DNA of 64,000 bases, taken from positions 1 to 64,000 of the forward strand of contig JALXAM010000070.1 of assembly GCA_026992075.1 (NCBI GenBank). Reading direction: 5' to 3'. The number at the start of each line of letters is the position of its first letter. Positions within the stretch are counted from its first letter, which is position 1. The position numbers and the translations under genes are program-made. Under the pieces are notes generated by a model. That model saw only the letters and a list, made by a program, of their open reading frames with translations. It did no database searches and had not been told where the DNA came from. This stretch comes from Sedimenticola sp. Its GTDB lineage: Bacteria; Pseudomonadota; Gammaproteobacteria; Chromatiales; Chromatiaceae. Below are positions 56,681 through 64,000 of this stretch, in pieces.

Positions 56681-58702
56681 TTGCCGCTGTCGGCGCGAAC
56701 CGTTAGTATTGCCGGAGCAACCTCGTGGGGAGGCAGGACCATCAGCGATCTAACTGGCCAGCTGCAGGATTTCAGCGCCTGGAAACAGCGCCAGTTGCAC
56801 ACCCTGGAGCAGCTGGAGAGCTGGCTGAAACAGGAAGGACTCTACACCTCCCAGGTCCAGCGCGCCCTCAGCCAGGCCAACCTCACCCTGCACCGGGACC
56901 ACATCACCGTGGCGGTTGTGGGCGAGTTCTCTCGCGGCAAGACCGAGCTGATCAACGCTCTCTTCTTCAGCGATCACAACTTCCGCCTGCTGCCCACCGA
57001 TGCCGGGCGCACTACCATGTGCCCCACCGAGATCTACCAGGACATGGGCGAACCTCCCTGCCTGCGGCTGCTCCCCATCGAGACCCGCCTGGAGGAAACC
57101 AGCCTGCTGGAGCTGCTGGAACAGGAGTCACTCTGGGAACGGATCCCCCTGGACCTGGATGACAGCGAACGGCTGCAGGAAGCGCTGCTCCGCATCCGGG
57201 AACAGAAGCTGGTGCCCCGGGACGTGGCTGTGAGCATGGGACTGAGCGAGGTCTCGGAGATCGCCGACGAGCTGGAAACCATGGTTTCGGTACCCGCCTG
57301 GCGGCTGGCGCGTCTCAACTACCGCCATCCGCTGCTCTCCCAGGGGTTGCGCATTCTCGATACCCCAGGCCTCAACGCCGTCTCCAGCGAACCCGAGCTC
57401 ACCTACGAGATGCTGCCCAGCGCCCAGGCACGCCTGTTCGTGGTCGGCGCCGACACCGGCATCACCCAGTCGGACATGGAGATGTGGCAGCAGCTCATCC
57501 GCCAGCCGGGCGTGCGCCAGCGGCTGAGCGTGATGGTGGTGCTGAACAAGGCCGACACCCTGTGGGACGAGCTGCGCAGCGAGATGGAGATCCAGCAGAC
57601 CATCCAGCGCCAGTGCCAGGAAGTGGCGGAGATGCTGAACATCGACCCCAACCAAGTGTACGCGGTGTCGGCGCAGAAGGGGCTGGTGGCTCGGGTGAAA
57701 CAGGATTACCAGCTGGAGCAGCGCTCCGGCATCCCGGACCTGGAAAAGCACCTGGCGCGGGTACTGGTGGAGAACCGTCAGGCGCTCATCGTGGAGCAGT
57801 CCACCGAGGCGGTGATCTCGGCGCTGTGGAACATCGAGGCGCTGGTCTCCTCGCGGCTGCGGCGGCTGCGCAAGCAGTCCCGCGAGTTGAGCGAGCTGAG
57901 CAGCAAGAGCGAAGCGGCCATCGACCAGCTGCTGCGCCAGGCGCAAAAGGACAAGCTCCGATACCAGGCCAGCATCCAGGCCTACAAGCAGGCGCGGGCG
58001 GAGTTCACCGGACACGGAAAGATCCTGCTGGAAGCCATCTCCCCCACCCGCCTGGACAACATGATCGGAGAGGCCTACCGCCGCATGACCGGCGCCTGGA
58101 CCACCATCGGGTTGAAAGAGGCGATGAAATCGCTGTTCGAGGAGATCAACCAGCAGATGGAGATCGCCTCCAACCAGAGCCAGGAGATGCGGCGCCTGGT
58201 GCGCACCATCTACCGGCGCTTCCAGACGCAGCACGACATGCAGCTGGCGGAGCCGCAGATGCTCTCCCTGGTGAGCCACCAGGTGGAGCTCAACCTGGTG
58301 CACCAGGAATCGGAGATTTTCCGCAAGAGTCCCCGCACCACCCTCACCGAGCAGCATTTCGCGGTGCGGCGCTATTTCCAGACCATCGTCACCCGGGTGC
58401 GCAAGATCTTTCTCCAGGCCCACGCCGACGCCAAGGAGTGGCTGGAGACGGCACTGGACCCCCTCACCCAGGAGATCCACGAGCACCGCAACCTGCTCTC
58501 CCAGCAACTCGCCGACCTCAAGCTCTCCGGCCGTTCCCGCAGCATGGTGCGCCAACGGCTGGCCACCCTGGACCGGGAGTGCCGCAAGCTGGAGCAACAG
58601 CTGGAGACACTGCAGAACACCCGCAAGACCCTCACCCTTGCCGCACCCGGCAAAGAGGCGAGGAAATCCCACCTGAGGGTGGTGAGCAGCCGCAGCGCCT
58701 GA
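56681..58702 (+). CDS. Dynamin-like GTPase
   Basis: A large bacterial dynamin-family GTPase likely to act on membranes. The frame holds 673 codons with G1 GEFSRGKTELINALFF (about residues 81-96), a conserved Thr region (DAGRTTMCPTE), G3 DTPGLN (near 226-231) and G4 LNKAD (near 286-290). The rest is long helices with coiled-coil character and no clear membrane span. The start is uncertain: the frame has a TTG at 56681 but no ATG or GTG near the expected start, while a strong GGGGAGG site sits 7 bases before ATC at 56741 (ISDLTGQL). Confidence 0.8.
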   Translation: MPLSARTVSIAGATSWGGRTISDLTGQLQDFSAWKQRQLHTLEQLESWLKQEGLYTSQVQRALSQANLTLHRDHITVAVVGEFSRGKTELINALFFSDHNFRLLPTDAGRTTMCPTEIYQDMGEPPCLRLLPIETRLEETSLLELLEQESLWERIPLDLDDSERLQEALLRIREQKLVPRDVAVSMGLSEVSEIADELETMVSVPAWRLARLNYRHPLLSQGLRILDTPGLNAVSSEPELTYEMLPSAQARLFVVGADTGITQSDMEMWQQLIRQPGVRQRLSVMVVLNKADTLWDELRSEMEIQQTIQRQCQEVAEMLNIDPNQVYAVSAQKGLVARVKQDYQLEQRSGIPDLEKHLARVLVENRQALIVEQSTEAVISALWNIEALVSSRLRRLRKQSRELSELSSKSEAAIDQLLRQAQKDKLRYQASIQAYKQARAEFTGHGKILLEAISPTRLDNMIGEAYRRMTGAWTTIGLKEAMKSLFEEINQQMEIASNQSQEMRRLVRTIYRRFQTQHDMQLAEPQMLSLVSHQVELNLVHQESEIFRKSPRTTLTEQHFAVRRYFQTIVTRVRKIFLQAHADAKEWLETALDPLTQEIHEHRNLLSQQLADLKLSGRSRSMVRQRLATLDRECRKLEQQLETLQNTRKTLTLAAPGKEARKSHLRVVSSRSA

Positions 58703-58903
58703 TCCTTCCCTGGATCATTAACCCGCAGAAGGCCCGCCATCCGCATGCTGCCTCTTTATCTGGAAGATGGGGCCGGCACCAATGATTGAGCCGCCACTTG
58801 ATCCCGGCGAACTATAATTCCTGTTAAAGGCACGGGCATGAGCCATGACGGCATCAGTTTGCCCGGGCCCGCCACGAGAACCAGAACCACCCAGGAGGTC
58901 GAC

Positions 58904-59344
58904 ATGCTGAGAACCATTCTCGCCGCTTTTCTCTCGTTCACCCTTTGGAGCACGGGAGCCCTGGCGGAAAACGCCACCCGCGCCAAGGGCTACGCCATCC
59001 ACCACAATGCACTCCTCACCTCCGATCTCTCACCGGAGATGGCCAGCCGCTACCAGATCCGGCGCAGCCCCAACCGAGCCCTCGTCAACATCAGCGTCAT
59101 CAAGGAAGAGCCCGGCACCACCGGGAAACCGGTGCGGGCCATGGTCAAGGTCACCGCCCGCAACCTGCGCGGCCAAGTGAGACCCATCCCGCTGCGCGAA
59201 GTGCGCGACGGGGAGGCGGTCTACTACCTGGGTGAATTCCTGGTGGAGAATGGCGAGGTGGACACCTTCGACCTGGAAGTGACGCCCCAGGGCAGCAGCG
59301 AGACCTTACACGCCACCTTCGAGCAGCAGTTCTTCACCCGCTGA
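58904..59344 (+). CDS. DUF4426 family exported protein
   Basis: A 146-residue secreted protein of unknown function. The signal peptide ends near ALAEN (about residue 20). The mature part is a beta-rich domain: GYAIHHNALLTSDLSPEMASRY (near residues 26-47), SVIKEE and YYLGEFLVENGEVDTFDLEV, which fit DUF4426. The ATG at 58904 has a strong AGGAGG site 6 bases upstream; a longer frame from 58838 is not needed. In other gammaproteobacteria it lies near metW and metX, which are not seen here. Confidence 0.82.
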   Translation: MLRTILAAFLSFTLWSTGALAENATRAKGYAIHHNALLTSDLSPEMASRYQIRRSPNRALVNISVIKEEPGTTGKPVRAMVKVTARNLRGQVRPIPLREVRDGEAVYYLGEFLVENGEVDTFDLEVTPQGSSETLHATFEQQFFTR

Positions 59345-59355
59345 GAGAGCGCTGG

Positions 59356-60036
59356 TCAGGCACCCGGCCGCAGCTGGAACAGCATGGCCAGGCCCAGCAG
59401 GATCACCAGGAAACCGGCGATGCGGCGCACCGCTGGCCGGCGAAGGGTGCCGGCCAGCCAACCGGCCGCTGCACCCATGAGCAGCAGATTGGGCAGGGTG
59501 CCCAGCCCGAAGGCGCCCATCAACAGGGCGCCCTGCATCATGCCCCCAGCCGCCAGGGACCAGATGAGCACGCTGTAGACCAAGCCGCAGGGAAGCCAGC
59601 CCCACACCATCCCCAGCAGCAGCGCCTGCCAGGGCGAGCGCACCGGCAACAGCCGGCGACCCAGGGGTTCGATATGTTTCCACAACAGGCCGCCAGCCCG
59701 CTCCACCCGGGCCAACCCGCTCCACCAGCCGGCCAGGTAGAGCCCCAGCAGGATCATGAACAACCCCGCCAACAGGTTCAGCAGCTTCTGCGCCTGGCCC
59801 AGCGGCCCGGCACTGGCCAGCAGCAGCCCCAGGCCACCGGCCAGGGCTCCGGCCACCACATAGCTGGTCAGGCGCCCCAGATTGTAGGCCAGCTGCAGCA
59901 GCCAGAAGCCGGGTTCCGAGGCTCGGGCGCCACCCTGTCCCAGGGTGAGAGCGCCTACGATGCCACCACACATGGCCAGGCAGTGGACACCCCCCAGCAG
60001 GCCCACCACAAAGGCACCCAGCAGATCAGGCGCCAT
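59356..60036 (-). CDS. TauE/SafE-UreH-like membrane protein
   Basis: A 226-residue protein with about six helices. The N-terminal GLLGGVHCLAMCGGIVGAL (about residues 12-30) carries the HCxxMCGG motif of the UreH/CcoI-associated and cytochrome assembly subgroup of TauE/SafE proteins. Such proteins are often near cytochrome cbb3 or copper genes, and a CopD-like and a SCO-like gene are in fact close by (62342 and 63795). The cargo is unknown. It overlaps the ampG start region by 11 bp on the same strand. Confidence 0.78.
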   Translation of the reverse strand: MAPDLLGAFVVGLLGGVHCLAMCGGIVGALTLGQGGARASEPGFWLLQLAYNLGRLTSYVVAGALAGGLGLLLASAGPLGQAQKLLNLLAGLFMILLGLYLAGWWSGLARVERAGGLLWKHIEPLGRRLLPVRSPWQALLLGMVWGWLPCGLVYSVLIWSLAAGGMMQGALLMGAFGLGTLPNLLLMGAAAGWLAGTLRRPAVRRIAGFLVILLGLAMLFQLRPGA

Positions 60037-61423
60037 CTTTCTCTCCGTTCACCGGCACCCAGCGCCAGGCCGCTGCCACCAGCAGCAACACCGGCAACCC
60101 CATGGTGGCGGTGAGCAGGAAGAAGCCGGGATAACCGAGCTTCTCCACCATCACTCCCGAAAAGCCGCCCACGAACTTGGGAAACAGCAGCATCACCGAG
60201 CTGAAGAGCGCATACTGGGTAGCCGAGTAGGCCAGGTTGGTGAGTCCCGAGAGATAGGCCACGAAAGCCGCGGATGCGAGCCCGGCGCTGAGGTTGTCCG
60301 CCGCCACCACCAGCATCAGTAGCCCGATCTCCGGGCCGCTGCGCGCCAGCAGGGAAAACAGCAGGTTGGTGCCCGCCGCCAGCAACGCCCCCAGGAAGAG
60401 GATGCGCATCACCCCGAAACGGGAGACCAGCACTCCCCCGAAGGCGGCGCCCAGCAGGGTCATGAGAATGCCGAACACCTTGGTGACATCGGCGATCTGG
60501 GTCTTGGTGAAACCCAGGTCGATGTAGAAGACGTTGGCGATCACCCCCAGAACGATGTCGGAGATACGGTAGCTGGCGATGAGCGCCAGCAGCAGCACCG
60601 CCTGCCAGCGGTAGCGGCGCAGGAAGTCGGCGAAGGGGCTCACCACCGCCCGCCAGAGCCATTCCAGCAGGTCGGCCAGCCAGGCCGGGAGCCAGGCGAC
60701 CTGGCGGATGCGGCGGGCCCCGGCCCGCTCCACCTCACTCTCGCCGGGCGGCACCGCCGGTTCCGCCACCACCAGGGTGGTCACCACGCCCACCAGCATG
60801 GCGGCGGCCATCATGCCGTAAGCCAGGGTCCAGGCGTGGGGATGGTAGCCCTTCTCCCCGGAGGCCGCCCAATCGGCGATCCAAAGCACCCCGGCAGAGG
60901 CCAGGATCATGGCCAGCCGGTAACCCACCATATAGGTGGCGGCCAGCGCTCCCTGCAGCCGGGTCTCGGCACTTTCGATGCGGAAAGCGTCGATGACGAT
61001 GTCCTGGGTGGCGGAGCCGAAAGCCACCAGTACCGCCAGGGCCACCAGAAAACCCAGGCCCTGCACCGGATCGCTGAAGGCCATCCCCAGCAACCCCCCC
61101 ATCACCGCCAGTTGCGACAGCAGCAGCCAGCTGCGCCGCCTGCCCAGCCGGCGGGTGAGCCAGGGGACGGGCAGTTTGTCCACCAGAGGCGACCAGACCC
61201 ACTTGAAACCATAGGCCAGCGCCACCCAGCTGATGAAGCCGATGGTGGCCCGCTCCACCCCGGCCTCGCGCAGCCACACCGAGAGAGTGCCGAAGACCAG
61301 CAGCAGCGGCAGACCGGAGGAGAACCCCAGGAAGAGCATCACCCGCGCACGGGGATGGCGATAGACCTGCAAGCTCTGCCAGCCGCGGGTGAGAAGGGAG
61401 GCTGTGGCATCCGGGATCGGCAT
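60026..61423 (-). CDS. ampG: AmpG-type muropeptide permease (major facilitator)
   Basis: AmpG imports anhydro-muropeptides for cell wall recycling. The 465-residue protein begins at the membrane with RVMLFLGFSSGLPLLLVFGTLSVWL (about residues 27-51), a strong AmpG stretch, and continues with SWVALAYGFKWVWSPLVDKLPVPWL and SATQDIVIDAFRIES. About 12-14 helices can be drawn. It ends 11 bp inside the TauE-like gene. The N-terminal match makes this more likely AmpG than another facilitator. Confidence 0.88.
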   Translation of the reverse strand: MPIPDATASLLTRGWQSLQVYRHPRARVMLFLGFSSGLPLLLVFGTLSVWLREAGVERATIGFISWVALAYGFKWVWSPLVDKLPVPWLTRRLGRRRSWLLLSQLAVMGGLLGMAFSDPVQGLGFLVALAVLVAFGSATQDIVIDAFRIESAETRLQGALAATYMVGYRLAMILASAGVLWIADWAASGEKGYHPHAWTLAYGMMAAAMLVGVVTTLVVAEPAVPPGESEVERAGARRIRQVAWLPAWLADLLEWLWRAVVSPFADFLRRYRWQAVLLLALIASYRISDIVLGVIANVFYIDLGFTKTQIADVTKVFGILMTLLGAAFGGVLVSRFGVMRILFLGALLAAGTNLLFSLLARSGPEIGLLMLVVAADNLSAGLASAAFVAYLSGLTNLAYSATQYALFSSVMLLFPKFVGGFSGVMVEKLGYPGFFLLTATMGLPVLLLVAAAWRWVPVNGEKDGA

Positions 61424-61476
61424 GAGCGGCGATTATACGCTACCATTCCGCCACCTTTTTCCACCGGGACCCTCCC

Positions 61477-62118
61477 ATGCAGGCTTACCAAAAGGAGTTC
61501 CTAGAATACGCCCTAAAAAAGGGCGTGCTGCGCTTCGGCGAGTTCACCCTCAAGTCGGGCCGCGTAAGCCCCTATTTCTTCAATGCCGGGCTGTTCAACA
61601 CCGGCGAGGCGCTGGCCCGGCTGGGCCGTTACTACGCCCAGACCATCGTCGATTCCGGCATTGAATTCGACGTGCTTTTCGGACCCGCCTACAAGGGAAT
61701 TCCGCTGGTGGCGGTGACCGCGGCCGCCCTCTTCCAGCGCCACGGGCAAGACATCGCCTGGGCCTTCAACCGCAAGGAGGCCAAGAACCACGGCGAAGGA
61801 GGCACCATCGTCGGCCACCCCCTGGAAGGACGGGTACTGATCATCGATGACGTCATCACCGCCGGCACCGCCATCCGCGAATCGATGGAGATCATCCGCG
61901 CCCAGGGCGCCACGCCCGCCGGGGTGGTGATCGCCCTGGACCGCCAGGAGCGGGGACAGGGTGAACGCTCGGCGATCCAGGAGGTGGAACAGGAGTATGG
62001 GATCCCGGTGGCGGCCATCGCCCGACTGGAAAACCTGGTGGAGTTCCTGCGCCAGCGGGGCGACGACCCGGAAATGGTGACTGCAATCGAGAATTACCGC
62101 CACCGCTATGGGGTCTGA
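61477..62118 (+). CDS. pyrE: Orotate phosphoribosyltransferase
   Basis: PyrE makes orotidine 5'-phosphate from orotate and PRPP in pyrimidine synthesis. The 213-residue protein has [16 protein letters not shown] (about residues 21-36), the [10 protein letters not shown] loop, [13 protein letters not shown] and the PRPP motif [18 protein letters not shown] (about 121-138). Length and motifs match the gammaproteobacterial enzyme. A long structured 3' region and a terminator follow. Confidence 0.96.
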   Translation: MQAYQKEFLEYALKKGVLRFGEFTLKSGRVSPYFFNAGLFNTGEALARLGRYYAQTIVDSGIEFDVLFGPAYKGIPLVAVTAAALFQRHGQDIAWAFNRKEAKNHGEGGTIVGHPLEGRVLIIDDVITAGTAIRESMEIIRAQGATPAGVVIALDRQERGQGERSAIQEVEQEYGIPVAAIARLENLVEFLRQRGDDPEMVTAIENYRHRYGV

Positions 62119-62280
62119 ACAATAACCTTACCCAGATATTGTTATTTTGTTGAGCTGCGTCAATATCAGTTTCTGTTGAAGCGTTAAACTACGTCTCAAG
62201 GTATTGGAAACAATATCTTGCATTTCGGGTAATGGAAGTTATCCAGAATGTTCTCACTCCTCCTGACTGTTGTCAGATTT
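62119..62280 (+). ncRNA. Structured AT-rich region after pyrE, possible small RNA or long 3' UTR
   Basis: This stretch is clearly AT-richer than its surroundings and has no reading frame. AGATATTGTT (62134-62143) and AACAATATCT (62209-62218) form a 10-bp long-range stem with 65 bases between, within which further AATATC/TATTG pairs occur. It ends at a strong intrinsic terminator (62281-62309). It may be the 3' UTR of pyrE or a separate small RNA; no clear promoter was identified. Confidence 0.35.
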
Positions 62281-62309
62281 AGCCCGCCTTCCCCAGGCGG
62301 GCTTTTTTC
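62281..62309 (+). terminator. Intrinsic terminator after pyrE region
   Basis: AGCCCGCCT, a 5-base loop TCCCC and AGGCGGGCT form a 9-bp GC stem, followed by TTTTTT. It lies 162 bases after the pyrE stop and faces the convergent CopD-like gene. It is the clearest plus-strand terminator in the window. Confidence 0.9.
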
Positions 62310-62341
62310 TTCTCCCAAAAAAACCATGCGTATCGATCTCT

Positions 62342-62809
62342 TCAGCCCGGCTGGATCCAGTACACCCCGCCCGTGGCCACCGCCACCGTGGCCAGCCCCA
62401 GCAGCAGGTTGAAACCCACCAGCTTGCGAATCTTCGCCAGCTCGCGCCCCCCTTCCGGCCAGTCCTCCGCCGCCACCGCCATGCGCAGCGCCCGGTAGGG
62501 CACGAAGAAGACATAGGAAAACACGCCCATCATCACCAACCCCATGCCCAGCATGAGGTGAACATGTAGTGCCACCCCCGCCATGCCGCCATAGACGCTG
62601 AAGATCATCCACAGGCCGCTGGCCAGGATGGCGATGACGCAGCCCCAGACCCAGGGAAAGAAACGGCCAAACACACCCACCCAGAGGCGCAGCCGCACTG
62701 GCGGCTCCAGCTGGCTGGCGGCCACCGGACGCAGGCACTGGTGGGCGAAGAACATGCCGCCCACCCAGATCACCACGGCGAGGACATGCAGGGGAATGGC
62801 GATATTCAT
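62342..62809 (-). CDS. CopD-like membrane protein
   Basis: A 155-residue protein with four membrane helices and conserved histidines: LHVLAVVIWVGGMFFAHQCL (about residues 7-26) and LHVHLMLGMGLVMMGVF. This HxxxxxxWVGGxF pattern belongs to CopD-type putative copper import proteins and related b-type cytochrome-like proteins. Function is inferred only from the family. A TauE/SafE-like gene and a SCO-like gene nearby suggest a link to copper for terminal oxidases. Confidence 0.75.
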   Translation of the reverse strand: MNIAIPLHVLAVVIWVGGMFFAHQCLRPVAASQLEPPVRLRLWVGVFGRFFPWVWGCVIAILASGLWMIFSVYGGMAGVALHVHLMLGMGLVMMGVFSYVFFVPYRALRMAVAAEDWPEGGRELAKIRKLVGFNLLLGLATVAVATGGVYWIQPG

Positions 62810-62931
62810 GGTCTTGTTCTCCCGAATAGTGTCATTGGAACCCCCGAATTCTACCCGACCCGGAAAGAAGCCTCGTGCCGGGGAACCACACAGGATTACA
62901 ATCTACGTCGAGTCACACAGGAAACCACGCC

Positions 62932-63306
62932 ATGAACCCTGCCGAACACCATGTCGCCGTTCTCGGCGCCACCCCGAAACCGGAACGCTATGCCAACCAG
63001 GCGGTGCGCCTGCTGCTGGAGAAGGGCTACCGGGTGACTCCCATCCATCCCAAGGTCAGCGAGATCGAGGGGCTCGCCGTGGCCCCTTCCCTGGAGGAGG
63101 TGGATAAGCCCATTCACACCCTGACCCTCTATGTGGGCCCCGCGCGGCTCGAGCCCATGGCGCAGCGCATCGTGGCCGCCCGGCCAAGCCGGGTGATCTT
63201 CAATCCCGGCACCGAGACCCCTGCGGTCCAGCAGGCGCTGGATACCGCCGGCATTCCCTGGGAAGAGGCCTGCACCCTGGTGCTGTTGCGTACCGGCCAG
63301 TTCTGA
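62932..63306 (+). CDS. CoA-binding domain protein (YccU-like)
   Basis: A 124-residue Rossmann-fold protein with the CoA-binding domain also found in succinyl-CoA synthetase. It has [23 protein letters not shown] (about residues 6-28), YRVTPIHPK and [16 protein letters not shown]. The ATG at 62932 follows a GGAAACC stretch. It is 2 bp from greB, so the two are likely one transcript. The biological role of this family is not known. Confidence 0.85.
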   Translation: MNPAEHHVAVLGATPKPERYANQAVRLLLEKGYRVTPIHPKVSEIEGLAVAPSLEEVDKPIHTLTLYVGPARLEPMAQRIVAARPSRVIFNPGTETPAVQQALDTAGIPWEEACTLVLLRTGQF

Positions 63307-63308
63307 CC

Positions 63309-63782
63309 ATGGGCAGATCCCCCTATATCACCCGTCAGGGATACGACCGTCTGAAAGAGGAGCTGGAGCAGCTATGGAAGAAGCGCCGCCGGGTGGTGCA
63401 GGCGCTGTCGGCGGCGGCGGCCGAGGGGGATCGTTCCGAGAACGCTGAGTACATCTACCGCAAGAAACAGCTGCGGGAACTGGATCGCCGCCTCCGCTAC
63501 CTGCAGAAACGTTTGCCGGAGCTGAAGGTGGTGGAGCAGCCGCCTGCCGACCGGGAACGCATCTTCTTCGGCGCCGAGGTGGAACTGGAGGACGAGTCGG
63601 GCGAGGTGACCAGGCTGCGCATCGTGGGGGCGGACGAGTTCGACCCCGGGCGCAACTGGATCAGCGTGGACTCCCCCATGGCACGCGCCCTGCTGGGCAA
63701 GGCGTTGGACCAGGAGGTGGAAGTCCGGACTCCCGCCGGCCGGCGCAGCTTCCTGGTGCTGGAGATCCGTTACCTGGAGTGA
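63309..63782 (+). CDS. greB: Transcription elongation factor GreB
   Basis: GreB rescues backtracked RNA polymerase by stimulating cleavage of the RNA 3' end. The 157-residue protein begins [22 protein letters not shown], the GreB-type start, with the coiled-coil tip [27 protein letters not shown] (acidic tip residues near 41-45) and the C-terminal domain ending [11 protein letters not shown]. Length and the long basic coiled-coil arms indicate GreB rather than GreA. Its stop lies in a 25-bp tandem duplication. Confidence 0.94.
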   Translation: MGRSPYITRQGYDRLKEELEQLWKKRRRVVQALSAAAAEGDRSENAEYIYRKKQLRELDRRLRYLQKRLPELKVVEQPPADRERIFFGAEVELEDESGEVTRLRIVGADEFDPGRNWISVDSPMARALLGKALDQEVEVRTPAGRRSFLVLEIRYLE

Positions 63783-63820
63783 GCCAGCACCCCACTACCT
63801 GGAGTGAGCCAGCACCCCAC
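63771..63820. repeat. 25-bp perfect tandem duplication at the greB/SCO boundary
   Basis: TACCTGGAGTGAGCCAGCAC plus CCCAC occurs twice in a row (63771-63795 and 63796-63820). The first copy holds the last codons and TGA of greB; the minus-strand SCO gene ends at the copy junction (63795-63797). The duplication has separated two convergent genes that would otherwise overlap. Confidence 0.9.
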
Positions 63821-64000
63821 GCAGGTGCTGCAGGATCACCTTGGGAGAGTCGCTGTGCTGGATCATGTCCACCAGCACGCCCTGCTCGTTCACCAGGTAG
63901 ATCACTGAGGAGTGGTCCACCGCATAGCCCAGCTCCGAGCCCTGCACCTCCGCCTTGCGGAAGAAGGCGCCATAGCGGTTGGCGATCTCTTTCAGCTGCT
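63795..64000 (-). CDS. SCO1/SenC-family copper protein, C-terminal part only
   Basis: The last 67 codons or so of a SCO1/SenC/PrrC-type protein; the start lies beyond base 64000. The visible end has AFFRKAEVQGSELGYAVDHSS with the conserved copper-ligand histidine in DHSS, VIYLVNEQGVLV and ILQHLRGVLAHSR before the TAG stop. SCO proteins deliver copper to terminal oxidases or manage thiols in the periplasm. The CxxxC motif is not visible because it lies upstream. Confidence 0.8.
   Translation of the reverse strand, partial: QLKEIANRYGAFFRKAEVQGSELGYAVDHSSVIYLVNEQGVLVDMIQHSDSPKVILQHLRGVLAHSR

Overview
This 64 kb window is GC-rich chromosome from a gammaproteobacterium. Gene orders such as mraZ-rsmH-ftsL-ftsI-murE-murF-mraY, rsmI/lpoA-yraN-diaA, ftsY-ftsE-ftsX, and rpoZ-spoT all point there. 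A bacterial phosphoribulokinase shows that the cell fixes CO2 by the Calvin cycle. Together with a full System I (Ccm) cytochrome c maturation operon, at least four c-type cytochromes, a chromatium-type dicluster ferredoxin and an NhaD Na+/H+ antiporter, it suggests a marine or haloalkaliphilic chemolithoautotroph, perhaps a sulfur oxidizer of the Chromatiales type. The lineage is inference, since no rRNA lies in the window.

Layout. 1-7130: division and cell wall (dcw) cluster on the minus strand, with an MraZ operator and a good promoter. 7314-8678: RNase P RNA and rsmI. 8814-11672: lpoA-yraN-diaA. 11843-19231: an FAD-linked oxidase, a DUF4139 protein, nhaD, phosphoribulokinase and dxs. 19275-22994: an RNA methyltransferase, an acyltransferase, a POT peptide transporter and an FAD oxidoreductase. 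23054-35004 (minus): one long co-directional block holding a seven-heme lipoprotein cytochrome, a parvulin isomerase, a thioredoxin-like lipoprotein and ccmABCDEFGHI. 35526-37940: a diheme cytochrome, a periplasmic ankyrin protein and a NapC/NirT-type tetraheme quinol dehydrogenase. 38037-40994: a TRAP permease pair, a DUF2782 protein and a LOG-family enzyme. 41477-47231: rep helicase, a cytochrome c5, two Met-rich membrane coiled-coil proteins and an ABC-F ATPase. 47316-53496 (minus): ubiC, spoT, rpoZ, ggt, ferredoxin, coaD, rsmD. 54032-58702: ftsY-ftsE-ftsX and a dynamin-like GTPase. 58904-64000: a DUF4426 protein, a TauE/SafE-like protein, ampG, pyrE, a CopD-like protein, a CoA-binding protein, greB and the end of a SCO1/SenC gene.

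The most interesting part is 23-38 kb. A membrane quinol-oxidizing tetraheme cytochrome, a periplasmic diheme cytochrome and a large seven-heme lipoprotein sit together, and the lipoprotein heads the block that encodes the haem-attachment machinery and two folding or thiol factors. I read this as a candidate electron-transfer module supplied by its own maturation system. Its substrate cannot be told from sequence.

The window also carries three copies of a small non-coding transposable element (MITE), each with a 4-bp target duplication. One sits just upstream of the seven-heme gene and one between diaA and the FAD oxidase. There are also several families of dispersed palindromic repeats in the intergenic gaps, including those that interrupt the ccm operon. 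I saw no CRISPR array, tRNA, rRNA, prophage or complete insertion sequence.
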